Of a stretch of 22,026 nucleotides of DNA, positions 6,954 to 15,330 are shown piece by piece. The notes beneath the pieces are model-generated. The model was not told where the DNA came from, made no database searches, and saw only the letters and a list, made by a program, of their open reading frames with translations. The stretch is taken from NCBI GenBank assembly GCA_017461285.1, contig JAFTYS010000123.1:1-22026 (forward strand), given 5' to 3'. How positions within the stretch are numbered: the stretch's first letter is position 1; each line of letters begins with the position of its first letter. A program made the translations under genes and the position numbers. The stretch is from Bacteroidales bacterium (GTDB taxonomy: Bacteria; Bacteroidota; Bacteroidia; Bacteroidales; UBA932).

Positions 6954-7472
6954 ATGAACGGTGATTTTATAATACCTCTAAATGGATTGGCGACCGGAAG
7001 TCATGAGTATGAATGGAAGGTCGGCAAGGAGTTCTTCGAAAGTTTTGAAAACCTTGAAATACTTGATGCAGAACTGGTTGCGTCGGTTGTTGTGGAGAAG
7101 TCGGGCCGTTATCTCGGGATCGATTGTGAGGTTGAGGGTGATGTGACGGTGGAGTGTGACAGGTGTCTGGATGAACTGCAGATGCCGATAGATGCAGAGA
7201 TCAGACTGAGTGTCAAGTATGGTGAGGAGGAGTCTTCGGAAGAGCATCGTGAAGGAGAGCGCGAGGTCGTGTTCGTTCCTGACACTGATGCTGAATTCGA
7301 CATGAGTCAGATAATATATGACTATGTCTGCCTGGCTCTTCCGATGCAGAGGATTCATGAAGACGGCGAATGCAATCCTGAGGCCCTCAAGCATCTCTCG
7401 GCGGGAGAGGCGGAGGCTGAAGAGATTGAAGAGAATAACCCGTTTTCGGCTTTGAAGGACATGTTTAAATGA
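6954..7472 (+). CDS. DUF177 / YceD-family protein
   Basis: The protein has 172 residues. The DUF177 family (YceD in E. coli, linked to large-subunit rRNA accumulation) is nearly always found directly upstream of rpmF, as here. The family signature is visible: VECDRCLDE with a CxxC, an acidic stretch (EEESSEEHREGEREVVF), and the later DYVCLALPMQRIHEDGEC segment. I chose the ATG at 6954 because an upstream TTG in frame lies within the promoter. The gap to rpmF is 27 bases, so the two are very likely co-transcribed. A role in ribosome assembly is inferred from the family and context. Confidence 0.85.
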   Translation: MNGDFIIPLNGLATGSHEYEWKVGKEFFESFENLEILDAELVASVVVEKSGRYLGIDCEVEGDVTVECDRCLDELQMPIDAEIRLSVKYGEEESSEEHREGEREVVFVPDTDAEFDMSQIIYDYVCLALPMQRIHEDGECNPEALKHLSAGEAEAEEIEENNPFSALKDMFK

Positions 7473-7499
7473 TTATTAATAATTTAAAAATATTGAACA

Positions 7500-7682
7500 A
7501 TGGCACATCCAAAACACAGGGTCTCTAAGCAGAGACGAGACAAGAGAAGAACACACGACGTTGCAGTAGTTCCAACGCTCGCTACATGTTCAAACTGCGG
7601 TGCAACAATCATGTACCACAGAGTATGCCCAGAGTGCGGCTACTACAGAGGTCGTCAGATCATCGAGAAGAAGGCTGAGTAA
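7500..7682 (+). CDS. rpmF: 50S ribosomal protein L32
   Basis: The 60 residues are full length for L32. The sequence starts MAHPKHRVSKQRRDKRRTH and carries a zinc-ribbon with four cysteines, C30xxC33 and C43xxC46. This is the zinc-binding (C+) form. It sits in the conserved DUF177-rpmF pair. An AT-rich leader with no Shine-Dalgarno sequence is normal for this phylum. Confidence 0.98.
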   Translation: MAHPKHRVSKQRRDKRRTHDVAVVPTLATCSNCGATIMYHRVCPECGYYRGRQIIEKKAE

Positions 7683-7697
7683 TCAGTATCTCGAAAC

Positions 7698-7769
7698 GGC
7701 CCTGTAGTTCAACGGATAGAATGGAAGTTTCCTAAACTTTAGATAGCAGTTCGATTCTGCTCGGGGCTA
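7698..7769 (+). tRNA. tRNA-Arg (anticodon CCT)
   Basis: A full cloverleaf folds here. The acceptor arm is GGCCCTG (7698-7704) against CGGGGCT (7762-7768); the D arm is GTTC/GAAT; the anticodon arm is GAAGT/ACTTT with loop TTCCTAA, so the anticodon is CCT (7731-7733); and the T arm is AGCAG/CTGCT with loop TTCGATT. The first pair is G-U and A7769 is the discriminator. CCA is not encoded. It reads AGG codons and lies 15 bases after rpmF, probably on the same transcript. Confidence 0.9.
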
Positions 7770-7773
7770 CGAG

Positions 7774-7810
7774 GAAGCCAGGCTGAAAAGCCTGGCTTCT
7801 TTGTTTTTTG
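7774..7810 (+). terminator. Intrinsic terminator after tRNA-Arg
   Basis: GAAGCCAGGC (7774-7783) and GCCTGGCTTC (7790-7799) form a perfect 10-base stem with a 6-base loop (TGAAAA). A T-rich tail follows at 7800-7809. This ends the DUF177-rpmF-tRNA unit. Confidence 0.92.
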
Positions 7811-7863
7811 TCGGTTTGACCTGCCTTTTGTTCTTTTGACCAGCGATGGCGTGGGAAATTCGT

Positions 7864-7871
7864 TATATTTG
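7864..7871 (+). promoter_or_regulatory. -7 element for the TerB-like gene pair
   Basis: TATATTTG matches TAnnTTTG exactly and is 24 bases upstream of the ATG at 7895. The nearest TTTG (7835-7838) is 25 bases upstream, too far for an ideal -33, so the promoter is only partly supported. Confidence 0.45.
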
Positions 7872-7894
7872 TGATTGTCTAAAACACATTTATC

Positions 7895-8674
7895 ATGAAT
7901 CTTACATATGAACAGCTAGGTGCCATCTTCAGATTGTGCGTGTATATGATGCACGCCGATGGCGAAATTACGAACAAAGAGGTCGTTCCTTTCCGCAAGT
8001 TCGTCTATCGTTTTGATGGAATGGACCAGGAAACTCTTAATGAAATCATGAGGATCGGACAGTATGAGGTGACGGATGAACGTGCGCTTCAGCTGATTGC
8101 CGGGATGGATGATGATACAAAACGGGAAGTGGCTGATCTTTTGGCGGACACTGTTGTTGCAGATGGACAGTATTCCGAGAAGGAAGAAGAACTGCTCGAT
8201 GCTCTGGTGGAATCATGCGGCCTGCCGGCACCCGTAATTGCAGGGTATGGAGAAGATAAGATTCCTCCTACATTCATAGTGGTCAAGACAAGCGGTCTCA
8301 TCGACATCTGGCAGACTGAAACCAATGACTGGAGCGAAGTGGAGATGGCCTTGTGTCAGGCCATCGACGCTGAAAGGCTGGAGGTCGTGCGTTTTACGCC
8401 GCGCCTTAACAATCTGAACCAGGAGCTTTATCTGCCTGGCCGCCATCTGGTGTTCCTGATGGACAGGAACGCAGCAATGAAGGAGGATGCATGCGATAAC
8501 ATGACCGGTACGATTCTTTATGGTTCAGGATATGAAATCATGGGTGATATCGTGCTGGCTCTCGAAACGGACGAGGGGTATCATATAGAGGGAATGCAGT
8601 CCTTCAAGAAGGAGTGTGCCGTGTTTGATGCCGTCAACGATGCAGTCGGCGGTCTGCTCAGGATACCAGAATGA
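7895..8674 (+). CDS. TerB-like protein with extra C-terminal domain
   Basis: The protein has 259 residues and no signal peptide, so it is probably cytoplasmic. The N-terminal 110 residues look like the TerB fold: two acidic motifs, MMHADGEITNKE (about 18-29) and VVADGQYSEKEEE (about 87-99), match the ADGxxxxxE pattern repeated in TerB-like proteins. The C-terminal half (about 125-259) is a separate domain containing LPGRHLVFLMDRNAAM and MTGTILYGSGYEIMGDIVLALE. By eye this has some likeness to DUF3846, but I would not rely on it. TerB-family domains bind metal ions and are tied to stress responses and membrane signalling. No other ter genes are nearby. It overlaps the next gene as ATGA. Confidence 0.6.
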   Translation: MNLTYEQLGAIFRLCVYMMHADGEITNKEVVPFRKFVYRFDGMDQETLNEIMRIGQYEVTDERALQLIAGMDDDTKREVADLLADTVVADGQYSEKEEELLDALVESCGLPAPVIAGYGEDKIPPTFIVVKTSGLIDIWQTETNDWSEVEMALCQAIDAERLEVVRFTPRLNNLNQELYLPGRHLVFLMDRNAAMKEDACDNMTGTILYGSGYEIMGDIVLALETDEGYHIEGMQSFKKECAVFDAVNDAVGGLLRIPE

Positions 8675-9051
8675 CAGAGCCTATGAAGTTCATGAGAAGA
8701 GACTTCAGCGCAGTGATGAAGATGGGCATCATTCTGTTTCGCGAGAGTGACAACCCGCAGAACGAGGCTGCGTTGCGAAAATTCATATATTCGTTCAAGC
8801 CATTTGTTCCTGATGACGAACTGACAGGTGTCATGGCCATAGCTGATGTCCTGGATTTCGATACAGCGGCTGCTGCCGTCTGCAATCTTGGCCACGATGA
8901 GTATATGTGGGCCCAGGAGATACTCAGTGAGCTTGCCGAGGCCGAAGGACAGATGAATGACAGGCAGCAGGAGCTCTGGGACCGTTTCGATGAGATATAT
9001 TGGGATCTTCAGGAACCTGATGATGACGGCCGGTTCGATGCCTATGCGTAG
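8671..9051 (+). CDS. Small TerB-like/hypothetical protein coupled to the preceding gene
   Basis: This 126-residue acidic protein starts within the stop codon of the upstream gene (ATGA, 4-base overlap), so the two are translationally coupled. It has no signal peptide or membrane segment. The segment ILSELAEAEGQMNDRQQELWDRF (about 88-110) resembles the second acidic motif of the upstream TerB-like protein, with AEGQMND where ADGQYSE occurs, so it may be a diverged relative or partner. The C-terminus is strongly acidic (DLQEPDDDGRFD). I do not recognise a named family. Confidence 0.55.
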   Translation: MTEPMKFMRRDFSAVMKMGIILFRESDNPQNEAALRKFIYSFKPFVPDDELTGVMAIADVLDFDTAAAAVCNLGHDEYMWAQEILSELAEAEGQMNDRQQELWDRFDEIYWDLQEPDDDGRFDAYA

Positions 9052-9052
9052 A

Positions 9053-9071
9053 TTATTACCTTTGGTAATAA
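9053..9071. promoter_or_regulatory. Perfect hairpin/operator-like palindrome at the ridA promoter
   Basis: TTATTACC (9053-9060), TTT and GGTAATAA (9064-9071) form a perfect 8-base palindrome that contains the -33 element of the ridA promoter. It begins one base after the stop of the preceding gene. It may be a repressor operator, or a weak AT-rich terminator for the TerB-like pair. Confidence 0.5.
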
Positions 9072-9091
9072 GTAAATAATTATTATCTTTG
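9061..9091 (+). promoter_or_regulatory. Promoter for the ridA operon
   Basis: TTTG (9061-9064), a 19-base spacer and TATCTTTG (9084-9091) form the best promoter match in the window. Transcription would begin near 9098, leaving about 19 bases before the ridA ATG at 9117. Confidence 0.7.
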
Positions 9092-9116
9092 TGTGTTTAA
9101 CCAAACATAAAGAGAA

Positions 9117-9491
9117 ATGAAAAAGGTAATAGCAACTCCAGATGCGCCAAAGGCGGTAGGTCCATATTCACAGGCAATCGAGGTGAACGGAACCCTCTAT
9201 ATTTCAGGACAGATTCCTGTAAATCCTGCAGACGGAAAGGTCCAGGAGGACATCGTTGCGGCAGCACATCAGTCCCTGAAGAATATCGGAGCCATCCTCA
9301 AAGAAGCCGGAATGGACTATAACAATGTTGTGAAGACTACTGTCCTTCTTGCAGACATCGCTGATTTCAAGGCTGTCAATGAGGTATATGCAGAGTATTT
9401 TACAGGTGACAAGCCTGCAAGAGCATGCTATCAGGCTGCTGCTCTCCCTCTCGGCGTAAAGGTGGAGATCGAGGCTATCGCCGTTAAATAA
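9117..9491 (+). CDS. ridA: RidA family 2-iminobutanoate/2-iminopropanoate deaminase
   Basis: The 124 residues match full-length RidA (YjgF/YER057c/UK114). RidA hydrolyses reactive enamine/imine intermediates released by PLP enzymes such as threonine dehydratase and so protects metabolism. The APKAVGPYSQAI start, ISGQIPVNP, the substrate-anchoring Arg in PARACYQ (Arg102, equal to Arg105 of E. coli RidA) and the KVEIEAIAV end are all present. RidA is a cytosolic trimer in characterised members. Its stop TAA shares one base with the start of the next gene (TAATG). Confidence 0.96.
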   Translation: MKKVIATPDAPKAVGPYSQAIEVNGTLYISGQIPVNPADGKVQEDIVAAAHQSLKNIGAILKEAGMDYNNVVKTTVLLADIADFKAVNEVYAEYFTGDKPARACYQAAALPLGVKVEIEAIAVK

Positions 9492-11623
9492 TGAGCAGAA
9501 AGTCGCTCATACTATGTCTTTCCTTACTTGCTGTCCTGATAATCGGAACAGTCGTTGCTGTCGCGTTTCTTTATAAGGGAACCGGCACGGACGGCGAGCG
9601 GAAGACTTCCAAGATAGCGTCTGAGGAACGGTTCAGCCTTCTGGCTGCCGTTCCGTCAGACGCTGTGCTTGTAGCAGGATTCTCGGACAAAGGACCGCAG
9701 AACGGACCGATGGCCGTTTCGATGCATTATTCGGGAAAGCTTCTGCCGCTGTATGTCTATGATGCCGGAATTCCGACAGAGACCGGGGAACCGTCTGAGG
9801 AAGCCATGTCTATTGTCAGGACTCTGGAAGAGAAGGGGCTGGTTGTGCGCTTTGTATCTTCCGGAAGGGAGATGGTTCTTGCATCGCAGTCGGAAGTGCT
9901 TGTCCAGTCGGCTATACGCCACATTACCAAGTCTATGTCGGTAATGGACGCGCCAGGCTTCGCTGATGCCTGCGGCATTGTTTCCGGAGATGACTTCCTG
10001 ATCATCTCAAATGAGCATGCGTCGTATCTGATGCCTGCTGTGTTTACAAGAAAATATTCCTCATATTCGGGATTCGTGTCCCGGCAGTCCGAATGGACGG
10101 CTTTCGATATCTCTCAGGAAGGAAGCCTGTTCTCGCTGGACGGCTCTGTCGTTTATGATTCTGATGCCTCTGAGTTCATGACAGTGCTTCAGAATTCCGA
10201 GCCTTCGCTGTCTTCTGTTTCCGGTATTCTGCCGTCTTACACTGTATTCGCTGCGTCTCTTCCTGTCGGCAGTCTGGAAGACTATATCGACTCATATGAT
10301 GCTTTTCTGGATTCACGTCAGATGCTTCAGAAGAACAATGCGCAGAAGAACTCCCTTTCCGACAAGGCCGGTATCCACCCCGATAAGCTGATGGCTTCGA
10401 TAGGCGTGCAGGAAGCCGCTGTAGCTTCATTCATGGCGGGCGGCAAGCTCGAGACCGTGAATCTTCTGAAGACAGGCAAGGACATTCCTGAGGTTCTGTT
10501 TAAAGGAGTCGAGGGATTCTCAAAAAAGAATTATGTGCCGGCAGTGCACAAATGGCCGTATGCCGGCTTTGCTGCCTCGGTGTTCGGAAATCTTTTCAAC
10601 CGTCAGGATGAGACATGCTTCACATGGATGGACGGATGGGTGATTTCCGGAAGCATGAACGCGGTCGATGAGTATGCCGGCGGAAGAGCCACGGATTATA
10701 CCCTGATCCAGTACATGGCAGATGCCCTTCAGCCGGACCTTCTTGCTGAACGCAAGGCGTCGTTCGTGTCATATCTTTCGTTTACAGAAGATTACAAGAC
10801 TCTTGACAATACGTTCAAGACCGCATTTCTGGATATGATATCTCCGTTGTATGCAGATGCGGAATATAGTCCTATGGTCTTTTCGGTAGCTCCAGGAAAG
10901 TCCGAACCATCGCTTTCTTTAGACATCCATAAGCTTCAGCTCCAGAAGACAAAGGCTCCTGCCTTCGAGAGGGATACGACGGTGACTGTGCCTAAGGGAC
11001 CGTTCCAGGTAAGGAATTCCGGAACGGGAAAGATGAACAGCTTCTATCAGAACTCACATCTGTCCCTGTGCTTGAGCGAAGATGGAAAGGACCTTTGGGG
11101 CGTGCCTTTCAAGGAACCTCTCTGCGGCACTGCATATAATGTCGATTATTATGCTAACGGCAAGCTACAGATCATATTCGGTGCCGGAAGCAGGATATAC
11201 CTTATCGACAGGCTGGGACGTTATGTGACCGGATTCCCTGTCGACCTGAAGAAGGAAATACTTCTCGGTCCTGATGTCTACGACTTCAACGGAACGAGAA
11301 AATATAATATAATGGTCCTGCATAAGGACAATACCATACAGATGTACAATCTCAAGGGCGAGAAACCTGCTTCTTGGAAAGGAATTGAGGCTGAAGAGAC
11401 CATCAAGGCCCTTCCGGAAAGGATTTCCGTGGGCGGTAGCTCGTTCTGGGTGGTCAGGACATCTGTCAGGACACATATCTACCCGTTCTATGGAGGAGAT
11501 CCTCTGACGACATTCACGGGAGATCAGATGATAAGGCCGGACAGCGAGATCAAGGTGCTGGACGGAACGACGGTCGAAGGCGTATGCTATGACGGCAAGC
11601 GCAGAACCGTGACCGTAAAATAA
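9491..11623 (+). CDS. Membrane-anchored extracytoplasmic protein of unknown function
   Basis: The protein has 710 residues. An N-terminal hydrophobic helix (about 5-27) after MSRK serves as an uncleaved signal anchor, because I see no lipobox and no clear cleavage site; the rest would be periplasmic. Residues about 48-470 form a large domain starting LLAAVPSDAVLVAGF, a pattern seen in Bacteroidota proteins of the DUF3352 type, but I am not sure of the assignment. The last 230 residues contain short strand-rich units such as LQIIFGAGSRIYLIDRLGR and YNIMVLHKDNTIQMYNLKG, resembling beta-propeller blades that lack a complete repeat consensus. Translation is coupled to ridA by a one-base overlap. 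Function unknown. Confidence 0.75.
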   Translation: MSRKSLILCLSLLAVLIIGTVVAVAFLYKGTGTDGERKTSKIASEERFSLLAAVPSDAVLVAGFSDKGPQNGPMAVSMHYSGKLLPLYVYDAGIPTETGEPSEEAMSIVRTLEEKGLVVRFVSSGREMVLASQSEVLVQSAIRHITKSMSVMDAPGFADACGIVSGDDFLIISNEHASYLMPAVFTRKYSSYSGFVSRQSEWTAFDISQEGSLFSLDGSVVYDSDASEFMTVLQNSEPSLSSVSGILPSYTVFAASLPVGSLEDYIDSYDAFLDSRQMLQKNNAQKNSLSDKAGIHPDKLMASIGVQEAAVASFMAGGKLETVNLLKTGKDIPEVLFKGVEGFSKKNYVPAVHKWPYAGFAASVFGNLFNRQDETCFTWMDGWVISGSMNAVDEYAGGRATDYTLIQYMADALQPDLLAERKASFVSYLSFTEDYKTLDNTFKTAFLDMISPLYADAEYSPMVFSVAPGKSEPSLSLDIHKLQLQKTKAPAFERDTTVTVPKGPFQVRNSGTGKMNSFYQNSHLSLCLSEDGKDLWGVPFKEPLCGTAYNVDYYANGKLQIIFGAGSRIYLIDRLGRYVTGFPVDLKKEILLGPDVYDFNGTRKYNIMVLHKDNTIQMYNLKGEKPASWKGIEAEETIKALPERISVGGSSFWVVRTSVRTHIYPFYGGDPLTTFTGDQMIRPDSEIKVLDGTTVEGVCYDGKRRTVTVK

Positions 11624-11649
11624 GAATTGTACTTTAACTTGGAAATATT

Positions 11650-13305
11650 ATGGAATTCACATCAGTAAACAAGCTCTTTGAAGCGGCTTTCAGGAAGAAC
11701 TGGGTACGCCCGGCGATTTCGAACTATCAGGGCGAGACCCTGTGCTTCAGAGATGTAGCCCGCAGAATGGAGAAACTCCACATCATGTTTGAGGAGTGCG
11801 GCCTCGAGAAAGGCCATAAGGTGGCTATCTGCTCGAGGAACCAGGCAAACTGGGCGGTATCGTTTCTTGCAACCATGACATACGGAGCGGTACCTGTACC
11901 TCTTCTCCACGAATTCAAGTCTGCAAACATCCACCACCTCGTGAACCACTCAGAGGCCAAGATCCTCTTCGTGGACGAGGTCATCTGGGAAGGACTCTCG
12001 GAAAGCGAGATGCCTGACGTCCAGGCCATCATACAGGTAAACACATTCAAGATCCTGTATGCTGCCGACCGGAAGATATACGATGCGAAGGTACATCTCA
12101 ACGAACTCTTCGGAAAGAAATATCCCGAGTCTTTCGAACCTGAGATGCTCAACTATTACGAAGATTCGGCCGACGAACTTGCAGTCATCAACTATACTTC
12201 AGGAACCTCAGGATTCTCGAAGGGCGTGATGATACCTTACCGTGCCATCTTCTCAAACATAGAGTTCGCACGCAAGGTCCTTCCGCAGCTTAACCATACT
12301 TCAAGGGTTGTATCGATGCTTCCGTGCGCACATATGTACGGACTCATGTTCGAGGTCCTGTATGAACTGTCTGTAGGCTGCCATGTCCATTTCCTTTCAA
12401 GACTCCCGAGTCCTAAGATCATCATGCAGGCTCTTGCGGATGTGAAGCCTAGCGTCGTGATCGCTGTACCTCTTGTCATCGAGAAGATTTACAAGAGCAA
12501 GGTGAAGCCGGTGCTTGAGAAGGAAGGCATCAGGTTCCTTATGAAGCTTCCTGGTCTTAATCAGGTGATCCTCAATAAGGTACGTGATGAATTGGTGAAC
12601 GCTTTCGGAGGAGAGTTCTATGAAGTGATCATCGGAGGAGCGGCATTCAACAAGGAAGTCGAGGCGTTCTTCAAGAAGATGAACTTCCCGTTCACTGTAG
12701 GATACGGAATGACGGAGTGCGCCCCTATCATCACATATGACGACTGGAAGGAGGAGAAGCTTTATTCATGCGGAAAGGCAGCACCGAACATGCAGGTGAG
12801 GATCGCGTCTGCAGACCCTGTGAATATCCCTGGTGAAATCCAGATCAAGGGAGCTAATGTCTTCCTCGGATATTATAAGAACGAGGAGGCTACTGCTGAA
12901 GTCTTTACAGAGGACGGATGGTTCCGCACGGGAGACATGGGAGTCCTTGATGCGGACGGATGCCTGTTCATCAAGGGACGTACCAAGTGCATGATCCTGG
13001 GCCCTAGCGGACAGAATATCTATCCGGAGGAAGTCGAGACAGTGATCAACAGCCAGCCTTACGTCGTAGACTCTCTCGTCGTGGAGGATGACGGCGGACT
13101 GACTGCCCTTATCTATCCTGACTTTGCCCAGGGACTCAAGGACGGAATGAATCAGGATGCCTTTGTGAAGTATATGGAGGGAACTCTTTCCGAACTGAAC
13201 AAGGAGCTTCCTAACTATGCGAAACTCAAGAAGATAGAGGTGATGTCCGAGGATTTCGAACGCACCCCTAAGAAGAGTATCAAGAGATACCTATATCAGA
13301 GATAA
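11650..13305 (+). CDS. AMP-binding long-chain acyl-CoA synthetase
   Basis: The 551 residues cover the full ANL superfamily fold. The enzyme activates fatty acids to acyl-AMP and then acyl-CoA. Motifs in order are: the AMP loop YTSGTSGFSKG (182-192), YGMTE (352-356), GWFRTGD (423-429), the hinge region IKGRTKCMI with GPSGQNIYPEEVE (about 441-462), and the C-terminal TPKKSIKR holding the likely catalytic lysine (about 542-545). There is no membrane segment. The gene begins 26 bases after the previous one and ends 1 base before the next, so it is in the same operon. The acyl chain length cannot be read from sequence; FadD-like is a family-level guess. Confidence 0.88.
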   Translation: MEFTSVNKLFEAAFRKNWVRPAISNYQGETLCFRDVARRMEKLHIMFEECGLEKGHKVAICSRNQANWAVSFLATMTYGAVPVPLLHEFKSANIHHLVNHSEAKILFVDEVIWEGLSESEMPDVQAIIQVNTFKILYAADRKIYDAKVHLNELFGKKYPESFEPEMLNYYEDSADELAVINYTSGTSGFSKGVMIPYRAIFSNIEFARKVLPQLNHTSRVVSMLPCAHMYGLMFEVLYELSVGCHVHFLSRLPSPKIIMQALADVKPSVVIAVPLVIEKIYKSKVKPVLEKEGIRFLMKLPGLNQVILNKVRDELVNAFGGEFYEVIIGGAAFNKEVEAFFKKMNFPFTVGYGMTECAPIITYDDWKEEKLYSCGKAAPNMQVRIASADPVNIPGEIQIKGANVFLGYYKNEEATAEVFTEDGWFRTGDMGVLDADGCLFIKGRTKCMILGPSGQNIYPEEVETVINSQPYVVDSLVVEDDGGLTALIYPDFAQGLKDGMNQDAFVKYMEGTLSELNKELPNYAKLKKIEVMSEDFERTPKKSIKRYLYQR

Positions 13306-13306
13306 T

Positions 13307-13711
13307 ATGGAAAAGTTTGACCGCAGCTACATCGAGATGGCAGGAGTCTGGGCACGCAATTCGTATTGCAGACGCCGCCAGGTGGGTGCCCTTCTCGTTA
13401 AGGACAGAATGATCATTTCAGACGGGTACAACGGTACTCCGTCAGGTTTTGAAAACATATGTGAAGATGAAAACGGGGTTACAAAACCTTATGTCCTTCA
13501 CGCTGAGGCAAACGCCATTTCCAAGGTGGCCCAGTCCGGAAACAGCAGCAAGGGTGCCACGTTGTATGTGACAGCTTCACCTTGCATGGAATGTGCAAAG
13601 CTCATCATCCAGGCAGGCATAAAGAGGGTGGTCTATCGTGATGCCTACCGTCTTACGGACGGTATCGACCTTCTGATAAGAGCCGGCATTGAAGTGGAAC
13701 AGGTCGAGTAG
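13307..13711 (+). CDS. dCMP deaminase family protein (ComEB-like)
   Basis: The protein has 134 residues. The zinc-dependent cytidine/deoxycytidylate deaminase signature is complete: HAEAN with His65 and the catalytic Glu67, and the SPCMEC motif with Cys93 and Cys96. The substrate-loop sequence DGYNGTPSGFENICED is typical of dCMP deaminases, which make dUMP for thymidylate synthesis. The ATG at 13307 lies 1 base after the preceding stop, and the S41 protease starts 3 bases after its own stop, so it is embedded in the operon. Confidence 0.93.
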   Translation: MEKFDRSYIEMAGVWARNSYCRRRQVGALLVKDRMIISDGYNGTPSGFENICEDENGVTKPYVLHAEANAISKVAQSGNSSKGATLYVTASPCMECAKLIIQAGIKRVVYRDAYRLTDGIDLLIRAGIEVEQVE

Positions 13712-13714
13712 AAT

Positions 13715-15301
13715 ATGAAGAAGATAGATAATTCATTAATGGCGGCACTCCTGGGAATTGTCCTGGGAGTGCTTCTTACCTTGGTTTCAGGCAAGGTGTT
13801 CGAGAAGAAGGAGTTTGACGGCGACTATAACCGCTGGCGCAAGCTGAACCTGATTCTACAGGAAGTCCAGAAGCATTATGTGGATACCATCGACATGGAA
13901 GGTATGACGGATGCGGCTGTCGAGGCGGCTCTGGCCGAACTTGACCCTCACTCCGTTTACCTGCCGCCTGTCGAGCTCGAGGAGTCCGAGAGCGAGCTCT
14001 CCGGCAATTTTGAGGGTATCGGCATCACGTTCAATGTACCTAACGATACTGCTATCGTGCTGAACCCGATTACGGGAGGACCTTCCGAGAAGGCGGGTCT
14101 TCTACAGGGCGACAGGATCGTCAAGGTTGACGACAAGCCTGTCGCAGGCGTCAAGATGCCGCAGGACAGCATGATCCGACTGATGAAGGGACCTAAGGGG
14201 ACGAAGGTAAAGATAACCGTCAGCCGTGACGGAACCCTGATCCCGTTTGAAATCACGCGTGACAAGATTCCTGTAAACTGCGTGGATGCAGCGTTCATGA
14301 TCGACGATGTGACAGGTTACATCAAGCTTTCGAAGTTCACAAGGACCACATATACCGAATTCAGCCAGGCAGCGGAGAAACTGCTTTCCATGGGGATGGA
14401 GAAGCTGATTTTCGACCTCAGGGACAACACCGGAGGCTATTTCGACCAGGCCCTTCTCCTGGCAAACGAGTTCCTCCAGAGGGGAGATGAAATCGTTTAT
14501 ATGGAAGGATTGCACCGACCTCGTCAGGACTTCGATGCCGACGGCCGTGGCATGTTGAAGGATGTGAAGATATCCGTGCTCATCGATGAGGGTTCCGCAT
14601 CTTCAAGCGAGATCTTCGCAGGTGCCATCCAGGATAACGACAGGGGAGTCATCGTCGGAAGACGCTCCTTCGGAAAGGGATTGGTGCAGGAACCTATAAA
14701 CTTCACTGACGGATCCGGAATAAGACTTACGGTGGCCCGTTTCCATACTCCTTCAGGACGATGCATCCAGAAGCCGTACGACGGAGATTATGATTATGAC
14801 ATCTATGAAAGGTATGAGCATGGTGAGATGACCCATGCAGACAGCATGAAGGTGGATACGACAGCTGTCTTCTATACCATGAGGGGGCGCCGCGTATATG
14901 GCGGCGGAGGAATCATCCCGGACCTGTTCGTCCCTATGGATACGACCAGGGCCACGAATTTCTACATACAGTGCAACAGGAAGGCGACTCAGATGCGGTT
15001 TGCCCAGACCATGTTCGACAAGTACCGCGGTGCTTTGGCAGAGATCGACGATTTCGAACGTCTGGATTCGTATCTTGACCGCATCGACCTTGCCGGACAG
15101 TTCATCTCATATGCCGAGCGTGTCGACGGAATAAAGCTCAAGGAAGGGGAGTGGAAAGAAACCGAAATGTATATGATGCCGCAGCTCAAGGCCCTCGTAG
15201 GCCGCTTCTCGAAGCTCGGCGACGAAGCCTTCTACCGCTTCTACATCCCGATAGACGACACCATCAAGGCTGCGCTGGACCATCCGGCGACAGTAGACTG
15301 A
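13715..15301 (+). CDS. S41 family C-terminal processing peptidase
   Basis: The protein has 528 residues. An N-terminal transmembrane helix (about 8-26) anchors it in the inner membrane with the rest in the periplasm. The N-terminal helical region includes ALAELDPHSVYLPP, a hallmark of the CtpA/Prc class. A PDZ domain covers about 95-180 (GIGITFN, GLLQGDRIVKVDD). The catalytic core carries DEGSASSSEI (291-300) with the nucleophilic serine and GRRSFGKGLVQ (315-325) with Lys321. The C-terminal 180 residues are helical. S41 proteases trim periplasmic substrates at their C-termini. Which substrate this one cuts cannot be told. Confidence 0.94.
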   Translation: MKKIDNSLMAALLGIVLGVLLTLVSGKVFEKKEFDGDYNRWRKLNLILQEVQKHYVDTIDMEGMTDAAVEAALAELDPHSVYLPPVELEESESELSGNFEGIGITFNVPNDTAIVLNPITGGPSEKAGLLQGDRIVKVDDKPVAGVKMPQDSMIRLMKGPKGTKVKITVSRDGTLIPFEITRDKIPVNCVDAAFMIDDVTGYIKLSKFTRTTYTEFSQAAEKLLSMGMEKLIFDLRDNTGGYFDQALLLANEFLQRGDEIVYMEGLHRPRQDFDADGRGMLKDVKISVLIDEGSASSSEIFAGAIQDNDRGVIVGRRSFGKGLVQEPINFTDGSGIRLTVARFHTPSGRCIQKPYDGDYDYDIYERYEHGEMTHADSMKVDTTAVFYTMRGRRVYGGGGIIPDLFVPMDTTRATNFYIQCNRKATQMRFAQTMFDKYRGALAEIDDFERLDSYLDRIDLAGQFISYAERVDGIKLKEGEWKETEMYMMPQLKALVGRFSKLGDEAFYRFYIPIDDTIKAALDHPATVD

Positions 15302-15330
15302 AATAATCCATTCACTAATAACAATAAAAC

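Noticed and set aside
7895..9051. Tellurite-resistance operon
   Set aside because: Only TerB-like domains are present, with no TerC, TerD or TerZ partners in the window.
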